A stretch of 57,885 nt of DNA. Origin: Acetobacteraceae bacterium (GTDB taxonomy: Bacteria > Pseudomonadota > Alphaproteobacteria > Acetobacterales > Acetobacteraceae). The notes under the pieces are model-generated. The model saw only the letters and a program-made list of their open reading frames with translations. It did not search any database and was not told the origin of the DNA. A program made the translations under genes and the position numbers. The stretch is from positions 1 through 57,885 of the forward strand of contig JASHOF010000030.1 in the NCBI GenBank assembly GCA_030041255.1. Direction: 5' to 3'. Positions 17,829 to 28,169 of the stretch are shown in pieces; within the stretch, counting starts at the first letter, position 1, and each line of letters begins with the position of its first letter.

Positions 17829-18485
17829 TCAGGCGGCTTTGCGGAAGGTGAGGTTGATCCGGGCGCTGCCGGTGAGCGGATGGAGGCCGTTCGCGAGCGG
17901 TGCCACGCCGTGGAAGGCAAGCCGCACCCGGCCGCCCCAGACCACGACATCCCCGTGCGCGAGCCGGACCCTGAGCGGCCGCGCTTCGCGCGTCAGGCCG
18001 CCGAACAGGAAGATCGCCGGCAGGCCGAGCGAAACCGAGACGATCGGCTGCGAGAAGTCACGCTCGTCCCGATCCTGGTGCAGAGCCATCCGCGCGCCCT
18101 GATGGTAGCGGTTGATCAGGCAGCAGTCGGGCGCGAAGGCGGGATAACCCGACCTGGCGGCGGCCCGCGCGGCAAGGGATGCGAAGAGGGAAGGCATCGC
18201 CGGCCAGGGCCGCTCCGTCTCAGGATCGCGATCGTCGTAACGGTAGCCGCGGCGGTCCGTGACCCAGCCGAGGCGCCCGCAATTGCTCATCGCGACCGAC
18301 ATCCGATGCCCGCCCGGTGTGAGCATGTGGCGGAAGGGCGCCGCCGCCAGTACGCTGCCCAGGGCCTCCAGGAGAGCCGGCGCCTCTTCCGCGGCAAAGG
18401 CGCGCAACAGCGCGGCACCTTCGGCCAGCGGCGATAGAGCGGCCTCCGGTGAGGGCAAGGCCGCCAGGAGATCGCCGGCGATCAT
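17829..18485 (-). CDS. alkB: AlkB alkylated-DNA repair dioxygenase
   Basis: A 218-residue Fe(II)/2-oxoglutarate dioxygenase that removes 1-methyladenine and 3-methylcytosine lesions by oxidation. Visible features: the substrate-side MSNCGRLGWVTDRRGYRY, iron ligands His136 and Asp138 in LHQDRDE, His192 in RLAFHGVAPL, and the 2OG-binding arginine in RINLTFR near residue 209. The 216-residue E. coli protein is nearly the same length. Its ATG overlaps the stop of the upstream oxygenase gene (ATGA), making it the last gene of an ada - oxygenase - alkB operon. Confidence 0.95.
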   Translation of the reverse strand: MIAGDLLAALPSPEAALSPLAEGAALLRAFAAEEAPALLEALGSVLAAAPFRHMLTPGGHRMSVAMSNCGRLGWVTDRRGYRYDDRDPETERPWPAMPSLFASLAARAAARSGYPAFAPDCCLINRYHQGARMALHQDRDERDFSQPIVSVSLGLPAIFLFGGLTREARPLRVRLAHGDVVVWGGRVRLAFHGVAPLANGLHPLTGSARINLTFRKAA

Positions 18486-19219
18486 CGCGCGTCGTGGAAG
18501 ATCACGCCGAGCACGGAACGGTGGCCGGATTGTACGCGGCTCACGCCGTGGCGCATGCTGGCACGATAGAACCCACGCCCGCCCTGGACGGGGCGATGGT
18601 GCACCGCAAAGACCGCCGCATCGCCCCGGCGCAGCGGCATCACCAACGCCCGCGATTGCGCCCGGGGGCGGCTTTCCACCAGCAGGAACTCGCCGCCCGT
18701 AAAATCCCGCCCGGGCTCCGACAGCAGGAATGCGACCTGCAGAGGGAACACGTGCTCTCCGTAAAGATCCTGGTGCAGGCAATTGAAGTCGCCGGCCTGG
18801 TAGTGCAGGAGAAGCGGGGTGGGCTTGGTCTGGCCTTGCTGGTGGCAGAGTGCGAGGAAGTCGGCATGGCGGGCGGGATAGTCCCTGGTCTGGCCAAGCA
18901 TGCCGCTCCATCGCCCGGCGATGGCAGCCAGCGGCGGGTACAGCGTGGTCCTGAGTTCGGCAACGATCGCCGGCAGCGGAGCGGCGAAATATTTGTATTC
19001 GCCGCGCCCGAAGCCGTGCCGGGCCATGACGATCCGGCTGCGGAACATGGCCTCGTTGGAATAGTCCGCTGCCAGCGCTGCACATTCCTCTGCTTCGAGA
19101 ATGCCCGGCAGGATGGCAGCGCCGTCCTGGTCGAGTGCGGCGGCAATTTTCGGCCACTCCAGCGCCGCCACGCGGGCGGCGATCGGGGGCGCGTTCGTCC
19201 CCGGCCCGACCTGCGTCAT
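18482..19219 (-). CDS. 2OG-Fe(II) oxygenase in the ada operon
   Basis: A 245-residue 2-oxoglutarate/iron dioxygenase, clearly different from AlkB and resembling the prolyl-hydroxylase-like COG3826 group. The iron site is visible as His149-x-Asp151 in NCLHQDLYGEHVFPL, with a distal His224 in SMRHGVS and Arg234 in GHRSVLG for 2-oxoglutarate. It overlaps ada upstream and alkB downstream by four bases each, so all three are made from one message under Ada control. The context suggests oxidative repair of, or response to, alkylation damage; the substrate is unknown. Confidence 0.88.
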   Translation of the reverse strand: MTQVGPGTNAPPIAARVAALEWPKIAAALDQDGAAILPGILEAEECAALAADYSNEAMFRSRIVMARHGFGRGEYKYFAAPLPAIVAELRTTLYPPLAAIAGRWSGMLGQTRDYPARHADFLALCHQQGQTKPTPLLLHYQAGDFNCLHQDLYGEHVFPLQVAFLLSEPGRDFTGGEFLLVESRPRAQSRALVMPLRRGDAAVFAVHHRPVQGGRGFYRASMRHGVSRVQSGHRSVLGVIFHDAR

Positions 19220-20328
19220 CGGGTACCAGGCGTCAGGGTCGGCACCCTGGCCTCGCGTGCAAGGAGGGCCCGCTTGCGTTCGGTCCCCCAGGCGTAGCCG
19301 GCCAGCCCGCCGTCGGATCGTACTGCCCGGTGGCAGGGGATTGCGACGGCCAGCGGGTTGGCCGCGCAGGCGGCGGCAACCGCGCGCACCGCCTTCGGCT
19401 TGCCGATCCGCCCGGCGAGCGATGCGTAACTCTCGGTAGCACCTGGCGGGATTTCCCTGAGCGCCTGCCAGACCCGGCTCTGGAAGGCCGTGCCACGCAC
19501 GTCGAGCGGCAGGTCGAGGCCGCGTGCCGGCGTCTCGACCGCATCGACGACGGCGGCCAGGGTTGCCGAGAAGGAAGGCTCGGCCGGCCGCAGTGCGGCG
19601 TTCGGAAACCGCGCCTCGAGAGTGCGCAACAGGGTGTCGTCGTCGTCGCCGAACGCGATCGCCGCGACGCCGCGTTCGGTTGCGGCAACCAGGATGCGGC
19701 CGAGCGAGCAGGACCCGAAGGCGACATGCATCCGGGTTCCCTTGCCGCCGTCGCGGAAGGAACGCGGCGTCATGCCGAGCCGGCCATTTGCCTCGGCATA
19801 GAACCGGCCGCTCGAGTTGTAGCCGGCGGCGTAGATCGCCTCCGTTACCGTGCCCGCCCGCCCGAGTTCGTCGCGCACCCGTCGCGCCCGGCACTCGGCG
19901 GCGTAAGCCATGGGTGTCACGCCGGTCAGCGCCTTGAACAGGCGATGGAAGTGGAACCGGCTCAGGCCGCTCGCGCAGGCCAGTTCGTCGAGGCTCGGGA
20001 CTTCATCGGCGGCTTCGATGCGTCGGCATGCCTGTGCCACCGCCTGCTCGGCCCGGCCTGGCTGCTCTGCCGCGTCGGGCCGGCAGCGCTTGCAGGGGCG
20101 GAATCCGGCTGCCATTGCCTCGGCGGGGGTGGAAAAAAAGCGGACGTTCTCCGCTCGCGCCGCCCGTGCCCCGCACGAAGGGCGGCAGTAAATCCCGGTC
20201 GTGCGAACGGAATAGACGAAGCTGCCGTCCGCACGCCGATCGCGCGACCAGAGCGCCGCCCAGCGCAATGCGTCGGTTGCGAACAGCTTGGGTGCTCCGC
20301 CGCCCTCGGTTGATGCGCGTTCCATCAT
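19216..20328 (-). CDS. ada: Ada: methylation-responsive activator and O6-methylguanine-DNA methyltransferase
   Basis: A 370-residue bifunctional Ada. N-terminal zinc domain with Cys48, Cys52, Cys79 and Cys82 (the YCRPSC and PCKRCRPD motifs), which takes a methyl group from phosphotriesters and turns the protein into an activator; an AraC-type HTH (about residues 95-185, FHFHRLFKALTGVTPMAYA); and the C-terminal O6-alkylguanine transferase with the PCHR active site, Cys332. All four zinc ligands and the acceptor cysteine are present. AAGGAGA precedes two adjacent ATGs at 20328 and 20325. It heads the ada - oxygenase - alkB operon and probably activates it. Confidence 0.96.
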   Translation of the reverse strand: MMERASTEGGGAPKLFATDALRWAALWSRDRRADGSFVYSVRTTGIYCRPSCGARAARAENVRFFSTPAEAMAAGFRPCKRCRPDAAEQPGRAEQAVAQACRRIEAADEVPSLDELACASGLSRFHFHRLFKALTGVTPMAYAAECRARRVRDELGRAGTVTEAIYAAGYNSSGRFYAEANGRLGMTPRSFRDGGKGTRMHVAFGSCSLGRILVAATERGVAAIAFGDDDDTLLRTLEARFPNAALRPAEPSFSATLAAVVDAVETPARGLDLPLDVRGTAFQSRVWQALREIPPGATESYASLAGRIGKPKAVRAVAAACAANPLAVAIPCHRAVRSDGGLAGYAWGTERKRALLAREARVPTLTPGTR

Positions 20329-20475
20329 TCTCTCCTTCGGCCAGTGCCGGCGATCTGCCGTCGGCTGGTGAGGAACAGGATGGGAGGGATGGTCCGCGGC
20401 TGCACTCCGACGCTTGCCGGCGAATTCGATTCGGCCTCCGGGGGTGCATGCCGCATCGGAGCATCCTATCGCGGA

Positions 20476-21123
20476 TCAGAGATCGATCCACGAAAGATGC
20501 CCGCCTTTGCCCGCCCCGGTGTCGAGGAAGATGGCCGTTCCGCCGGCTTCGTTTCGCCGCACCGCCGGGCGACCATCCGGGCTTCGGCAGTCATGCCCGC
20601 AATAGACGGTCAATCCTGCCGGGATCTGCGAAACCCAGCACAATGTGCGTTCGGGGTAGCCGTCCGGCTGCATCCGGCCTGTGGTCTGGCCGTAGAGGGC
20701 GCGCGCGAGAAGGGGCGAAACCCGCCCTTCGAGCGGCTTCTCCGGCGGCGGTTCGGTGAGCATCCGGATGTGGAAGGCGCCATGGACGAAGAAGCGGCTG
20801 CCCGCCACGAGCCAGGCAGGAGCGCCGGCGATGGCCGAGAGCGCCGCGGCACGCAACTCGGGATCGAGGCTCGCAACGGTCGCCGCCAGTGCCGGATCGG
20901 GCCGGATCCGGCGGCCGGCGAGGGCGCGCGCGAGCTTGAAATCATGGTTGCCGAGCAGGAACAGGCCGCGGCCGGCGGCCAGGCGTCCGAGCATCATGCG
21001 AATCGCTCCCGCGCCGTCCGGTCCGTGATCGGCGAGGTCGCCGAGTTGCAGGACGAAGCGCTCCGTCGCCAGGGCGGCTTGCAGCCCGCGGACATCGCCG
21101 TGCACGTCCCCGACGATGCGCAG
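20476..21123 (-). CDS. PPP-type metallophosphoesterase with no clear start codon
   Basis: A metallophosphatase of the serine/threonine-phosphatase or diadenosine-tetraphosphatase type: GDVHGD, LGDLADHGPD, LLGNHDF, a histidine in FFVHGAFH and VYCGHDCRSPDGRP, ending FLDTGAGKGGHLSWIDL. The first open start, GTG 21105, falls inside the GDVHGD motif and would remove its first Asp; in-frame family-like sequence (LRIVGDVH) continues to CTG 21123 and beyond to codons of no recognisable domain. No ATG, GTG or TTG is in frame upstream near the expected N-terminus. Either CTG 21123 is used or the gene has lost its start. Repeats occupy the promoter region. Confidence 0.75.
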   Translation of the reverse strand: MRIVGDVHGDVRGLQAALATERFVLQLGDLADHGPDGAGAIRMMLGRLAAGRGLFLLGNHDFKLARALAGRRIRPDPALAATVASLDPELRAAALSAIAGAPAWLVAGSRFFVHGAFHIRMLTEPPPEKPLEGRVSPLLARALYGQTTGRMQPDGYPERTLCWVSQIPAGLTVYCGHDCRSPDGRPAVRRNEAGGTAIFLDTGAGKGGHLSWIDL

Positions 21124-21207
21124 GCTGGCTCCGGGCTCCTGCCGGCCGGGATTGGGGGCACCAAAAAAGGTGGTTTCCGGGCGCGTTACTCTTCGCCGTT
21201 CAGGTGG

Positions 21208-21254
21208 GCCCGCGATTCACGCCCGCCCTCGGTTCCGCCTCGGGCGATCGCGGC
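21208..21254. repeat. palindromic repeat family 3, copy A
   Basis: About 47 bases beginning GCCCGCGATTC and ending GGGCGATCGCGGCC; the same block with a few changes is at 49779-49826. The ends form a hairpin (perfect in the other copy). It lies immediately beside repeat family 2 copy B, in the region upstream of the metallophosphoesterase. Confidence 0.6.
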
Positions 21255-21274
21255 CAGTAACCCGGATCAAACTG

Positions 21275-21401
21275 GAGTGACACATATCCCCGCACCATTC
21301 CCCTCTCCCTTTGGGCCGGGACCCCGGCAAAGTCCCAGGACTTTGCTGGGGTCCCGGTGAGAGGTAGGGGTAAGGGCGAATCACTCATCGACAAAAGTCG
21401 G
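21275..21401. repeat. dispersed repeat family 2, copy B, split by a palindrome
   Basis: Starts GAGTGACACATATCCCC and ends near GACAAAAGTCGG like copy A at 2852-2958. Between the arms of its central hairpin a 42-base near-perfect palindrome (21316-21357, arms beginning CCGGGACCCC and ending GGGGTCCCGG, about 20 bases each) has been inserted. On the minus strand this lies just past the cold-shock gene stop and could end that transcript. Confidence 0.7.
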
Positions 21402-21403
21402 CA

Positions 21404-22030
21404 CTAAGCGAGGCTGATCGAACCGACTTCCGGGCCCTTGGCACCCTGCACGACATTCATCCGGACGGCCTGTCCTTCCTGCAGCGGCGGCAGGCCCGCC
21501 ACCTCAAGCGCGGAGGCATGAACGAACACGTCTCGCCCCCCACCCGGGGTGGTGATGAAGCCGAAACCCTTCTCCGGGTTGTACCATTTGACCACCCCGG
21601 TCATTTCGACCGCGGAGCTGAGATCGACCGGGCGGCGCGGCGCACGCGGCCCCCGGGGCTGGCGCGGGCCGAAGCCACCACCCCGGCTGGGCTCGGCTGT
21701 GCTCTCGTCGACCGAGATCACCTGCTCGACCTGGCGGCCCTTCTGGCCCTGGCCGACGCGGATCCGAACCGTGGCGCCGGAGCTGACGCTCTGATAGCCC
21801 GCCGCCTGCAGCGCGTTGGCGTGCAGGAAGACATCGCCCGAACCGTCACTCAGCGCGACGAATCCGAAGCCCTTGTCGGGATTGAACCACTTGACGGTGG
21901 CCTTGACCTCGGGTCCGGCCGATCCACCGAAGCCGGCAAAGGGCGCGGGAGGGGTATTGCCGAAGAAATTGTCGTCATCGAAACCGCGCCGGCGTGGCTG
22001 CCGCTGGCGGTCATTCCTGGGTGATCTCAA
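21404..22030 (-). CDS. double cold-shock-domain protein
   Basis: A 208-residue protein with two cold-shock domains: CSD1 about residues 41-107 (KWFNPDKGFGFV, GDVFLHANAL) and CSD2 about 142-207 (KWYNPEKGFGFI, RDVFVHASAL), joined by an Arg/Pro/Gly-rich linker and preceded by a basic tail. Each has the RNP1 and RNP2 motifs for single-stranded RNA/DNA binding, so it is probably an RNA chaperone. The only reasonable start is TTG 22030, since no in-frame ATG precedes CSD1; AGGACAGG lies upstream. Two-domain CSPs are known in alphaproteobacteria. A 380-base upstream stretch could be a regulatory leader. Confidence 0.9.
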   Translation of the reverse strand: MRSPRNDRQRQPRRRGFDDDNFFGNTPPAPFAGFGGSAGPEVKATVKWFNPDKGFGFVALSDGSGDVFLHANALQAAGYQSVSSGATVRIRVGQGQKGRQVEQVISVDESTAEPSRGGGFGPRQPRGPRAPRRPVDLSSAVEMTGVVKWYNPEKGFGFITTPGGGRDVFVHASALEVAGLPPLQEGQAVRMNVVQGAKGPEVGSISLA

Positions 22031-22410
22031 CGCTAACCTGTCCTCTGTGTTCTGGCCGAATCCTCAGGCCGCCTGGACGTCTTCCCGGTGCGATGGGCGC
22101 CGTCTTGCTGGCGATCCCGGCGGTGCACGTCACATTGCCGCGCGGTTCGCCCAAGTCAAGACATCCCCGCTGGCCGGACGCTATGAAATGATCGCACGCA
22201 CCCTGACGTTCCGGCCCTTCTTAGATGACCGGCGAAGCCGGTTGAAGGGGAGGTTCGCGCCGGCGGCGCAGATTCCCGCGTCCGGGGCGTTGGTTATCGG
22301 CAAGGCGCGGAAGCGGCATCGCACGGCTCATGCGCCGCCAGGTCGGCGACGGGTGCATGATCGGGCTCGGCGCCAAGGAATGGGCGCCTGGTCGGGCTCT
22401 CCCGGCCCGC
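22031..22410. other. gene-free stretch between csp and ilvA, 380 bp
   Basis: No gene is supportable here. It contains the 5' region of the cold-shock gene (read on minus) and the 3' region of ilvA. Long 5' leaders are common for cold-shock genes, so a structured thermosensitive leader is possible but I see no diagnostic motif. Near 22373-22392 GGCGCC occurs twice ten bases apart and could form a short hairpin after ilvA. Confidence 0.4.
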
Positions 22411-23631
22411 TCAGATCCTGTTCAGGGCGTAGCAGGCGGCCAAGGCCCCGGTGATCTCGTCGGCATGCTGAGGATCGCGCGCTTCGATCATCACTTCGAG
22501 ATGCGCCGACTGCACCGACGGCGATGCGAACAGGCGCTGGTGTGATACTTCGATGACGTTTCCATCGTGGGCGGCGATGCGCGTTGCGATGTCGGCAAGC
22601 ACGCCGGGCCGGTCCGGGATCTCGAGGGAGATCCGCAGCAGTCTGCCGTCGCGCAGCAGGTTGCGCAGCAGCACGTTGGCCAGGATACGCGCATCGATAT
22701 TGGCGCCGCAGATCGGCACCCCGACTTTCCTGTCCTTGAAGCGGCCAGGGAATGCGAGGAGCGCCGCCACCCCGGCGGCGCCCGCGCCTTCGGCAACGAT
22801 CTTGGCCCCTTCGACGAGGAGCGCGATCGCCTGTTCGATCGCCTGCTCGGGAACCACGAGCACGTCCGAGACAGTTTCCCGGATGACGGAGAAGGGGAGA
22901 TCGCCGATGTCCCTGACCGCGATGCCCTCGGCAATCGTGGCCCCGCCGACCGCCACCGGCCGGCCTGCAAGCCGCTGCGCCAGGGCGGAATACGCCTCGA
23001 CCTCGACGCCGACGATGTCGATGCCGGGCTTCAGGGAAGCTGCGGCAACCGCGCAGCCGGCGATCATGCCGCCGCCGCCAACCGGAATGACCAGCGTATC
23101 GAGATCGGGAACATCGGCGAGGAGCTCGAGCGCGAGCGTGCCCTGGCCCGCCATCACCGCCGGGTCATCGTATGGATGGACCATCACCAGGCCCTCGCGC
23201 TCGGCCAAAAAGGCTGCGTGGGAAGCGGATTCGCCGAGTGTTTCGCCGTGCAGGTCGACGCGCGCACCCCAGGCGGCGGTACGCGAGACCTTGGTGAGCG
23301 GCGTGAAGCGGGGCATGACGATCGTCGCCGAGACACCGGCCAATCGCGCGTGGCGGGCGACGGCCTGCGCGTGGTTGCCGGCCGACATCGCGATGACGCC
23401 CGCGGCGCGCTCGGCCGGGGAAAGCAGGGCGAGCTTGTTCGCGGCACCCCGTTCCTTGAAGCTGCCGGTGGCCTGGAAGGTCTCGAGTTTCAGTACTGCC
23501 GAGGCGCCGCTGGCGCGGCTGATCGCCTCCGAGGCGAGCGCCGGCGTGCGCACGACACTGCCGGCGATGCGCCGGGCGGCGGCTTCGACATCGGCGAGCC
23601 CGATCACGCCGCCGGGCTCAGGGTGCCGCAT
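22411..23631 (-). CDS. ilvA: threonine ammonia-lyase (threonine dehydratase)
   Basis: PLP enzyme that converts threonine to 2-oxobutanoate, the first step towards isoleucine or of threonine breakdown. The 406 residues include the Schiff-base lysine in TGSFKERGA (about residue 59), SAGNHAQAVA, the phosphate loop VGGGGMIAG, and a single C-terminal ACT domain (RISLEIPDRPGVLADIATRI onward). One ACT domain and this length fit the shorter IlvA/TdcB-like class. ATG follows directly on the greA stop (TGA then ATG), so greA-ilvA are co-transcribed. Feedback control by isoleucine is plausible from the ACT domain but not shown. Confidence 0.93.
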   Translation of the reverse strand: MRHPEPGGVIGLADVEAAARRIAGSVVRTPALASEAISRASGASAVLKLETFQATGSFKERGAANKLALLSPAERAAGVIAMSAGNHAQAVARHARLAGVSATIVMPRFTPLTKVSRTAAWGARVDLHGETLGESASHAAFLAEREGLVMVHPYDDPAVMAGQGTLALELLADVPDLDTLVIPVGGGGMIAGCAVAAASLKPGIDIVGVEVEAYSALAQRLAGRPVAVGGATIAEGIAVRDIGDLPFSVIRETVSDVLVVPEQAIEQAIALLVEGAKIVAEGAGAAGVAALLAFPGRFKDRKVGVPICGANIDARILANVLLRNLLRDGRLLRISLEIPDRPGVLADIATRIAAHDGNVIEVSHQRLFASPSVQSAHLEVMIEARDPQHADEITGALAACYALNRI

Positions 23632-24105
23632 TCAGAGATACTTGACGCCCAGGATTTCGTAGGAGCGATCGCCGCTTGGTGCCGGCACCGAAACGGTGTC
23701 GCCGACCTTGCGGCCGATCAGGGCCTTGGCGAGGGGCGAGGAGATGGAGATCCGCCCGTTCTTGATGTCCGCCTCATGGACGCCGACGATCTGGTACGTC
23801 GATTCCTTTTCGGAATCCTCGTCCACCACCCACACATGAGCACCGAACTTGACGTTGTCGCCGGAGAGGGTGGAGGGGTCGATGACCTCTGCGGAGGCGA
23901 GGATTTCTTCGAGCTCGGCGATTCTTCCTTCGATGAAGGATTGCCGTTCGCGGGCCGCATGATACTCGGCATTCTCCGAGAGATCGCCGTGGCTGCGCGC
24001 CTCCGCGATCGCGCGGATGATGGCCGGGCGCTCGGTGCCTTTCAGGTGTCGAAGCTCTTCCTGCAAACGGTGCAGGCCGGGAGCCGTCATCGGGAATTTG
24101 TGCAC
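23632..24105 (-). CDS. greA: transcription elongation factor GreA
   Basis: GreA rescues backtracked RNA polymerase by stimulating transcript cleavage. The 157 residues show the N-terminal coiled coil with the conserved acidic tip [16 protein letters not shown] (about 40-55) and the C-terminal FKBP-like domain ([18 protein letters not shown]). Start GTG 24105 gives [17 protein letters not shown], matching the usual M-x-KFPMT N-terminus better than ATG 24090. It lies 82 bases downstream of carB on the same strand and directly abuts ilvA. Confidence 0.95.
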   Translation of the reverse strand: MHKFPMTAPGLHRLQEELRHLKGTERPAIIRAIAEARSHGDLSENAEYHAARERQSFIEGRIAELEEILASAEVIDPSTLSGDNVKFGAHVWVVDEDSEKESTYQIVGVHEADIKNGRISISSPLAKALIGRKVGDTVSVPAPSGDRSYEILGVKYL

Positions 24106-24187
24106 CTTGCGAACCTCGCGGGAACCTCGGGATGGACCACAGGGCAAAATAGCCCCGCGGCCGGGGTCTCGCTCCGGTCGCGAAGGC

Positions 24188-27430
<3,243 letters not shown>

Positions 27431-27438
27431 GGCTCAAA

Positions 27439-27753
27439 CTACTTCCCGTTCCGGCCGGAGCTTACTTCGTTACGAGCACGCTTCTTGATCCACCGCCAGC
27501 TTCTCTCAGGCAGCCACCCATCGGAGTCGGTCGGATCCACCGCCATGACCAGGAAGCGGGCGTCCCCGCTGTGTTGCCGGAGGAATTCCTGAATGCCGCT
27601 TGCGTCGAGGTCACTCGTAACGAGAAACATTGATGGAAGGTGCTGCCACCACGCGTTGAAGGCGGAGCTGTCTTTGACGTGCTGCCGGATCGACGCGAAG
27701 TCCAGATCAGGATCGGAGGCGTCAAATACGATGATGTAGGTCCGCCTAGACAT
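27439..27753 (-). CDS. SinR-family / Cas2-like small protein
   Basis: A 104-residue protein that I match from memory to the small bacterial SinR-family proteins (unrelated to the Bacillus repressor), thought to have a Cas2/VapD-like ferredoxin fold: RTYIIVFDASDPD at the start, KDSSAFNAWWQHLPSMFLV with the WW-x-HL-x-S signature, DARFLVMAVD, and a Trp/Lys-rich tail. Function in this family is unknown; Cas2/VapD relatives are nucleases or toxins. Start ATG 27753 has GAAGGAAG before it and overlaps the membrane-protein gene by eight bases. Local GC is about 50-60 percent against two-thirds around it, suggesting acquisition. It lies between carA and carB. Confidence 0.7.
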   Translation of the reverse strand: MSRRTYIIVFDASDPDLDFASIRQHVKDSSAFNAWWQHLPSMFLVTSDLDASGIQEFLRQHSGDARFLVMAVDPTDSDGWLPERSWRWIKKRARNEVSSGRNGK

Positions 27754-28159
27754 TGCTTCCTTCGTTCTCCTCCTTGCGGTCGCTCTCGTCAGTAAGTTGC
27801 CTAATCGAAATGTTATTCCTGCCCAGGATCTGGGTTGCTGCGCCCTCCAGCAGCCGGCCTCGCGTTGCCTCGTCCATATCGCTGTCACCGATCAGATCGA
27901 GCACCCGATGGGCCAACTCGAACCGTTCGGAGCGCAAGAGTTGTGGCTTTCGTAGGATACCATAGAGAACGATGAATAACGCAACCCCGACGACCGACAC
28001 TCCGACTGCTGCCAGCAACCACCGCAACGCCCCGGCGGTGAGCAGGGCGCCGCCAAAAGGCGCCACCGCGAAGGCAAGCATCGCCGCGAATACGAACGGC
28101 ACAGGGTAGGAGACCGTGACACTGCGCACGACCTCCCGGAATGCCTGCGGATGCAGCAT
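27746..28159 (-). CDS. two-helix membrane protein paired with the SinR-like gene
   Basis: A 137-residue protein I do not recognise. Two hydrophobic helices (about residues 19-38 and 46-67) with a short luminal turn, then a charged cytoplasmic tail of about 70 residues (RSERFELAHRVLDLIGDSD, LLEGAATQILGRNN, ending in a highly charged run). It is encoded immediately upstream of the SinR-like gene with an eight-base overlap and 10 bases downstream of carA. GC content falls to about 50 percent at its 3' end. The pairing suggests a membrane anchor or effector plus a soluble partner. Confidence 0.65.
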   Translation of the reverse strand: MLHPQAFREVVRSVTVSYPVPFVFAAMLAFAVAPFGGALLTAGALRWLLAAVGVSVVGVALFIVLYGILRKPQLLRSERFELAHRVLDLIGDSDMDEATRGRLLEGAATQILGRNNISIRQLTDESDRKEENEGSNV

Positions 28160-28169
28160 TTGCCGCCTG

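Noticed and set aside
27439-27753. SinR-like gene as a homologue of the Bacillus biofilm repressor
   Set aside because: There is no HTH; the resemblance is to a separate small-protein family that carries the same name.
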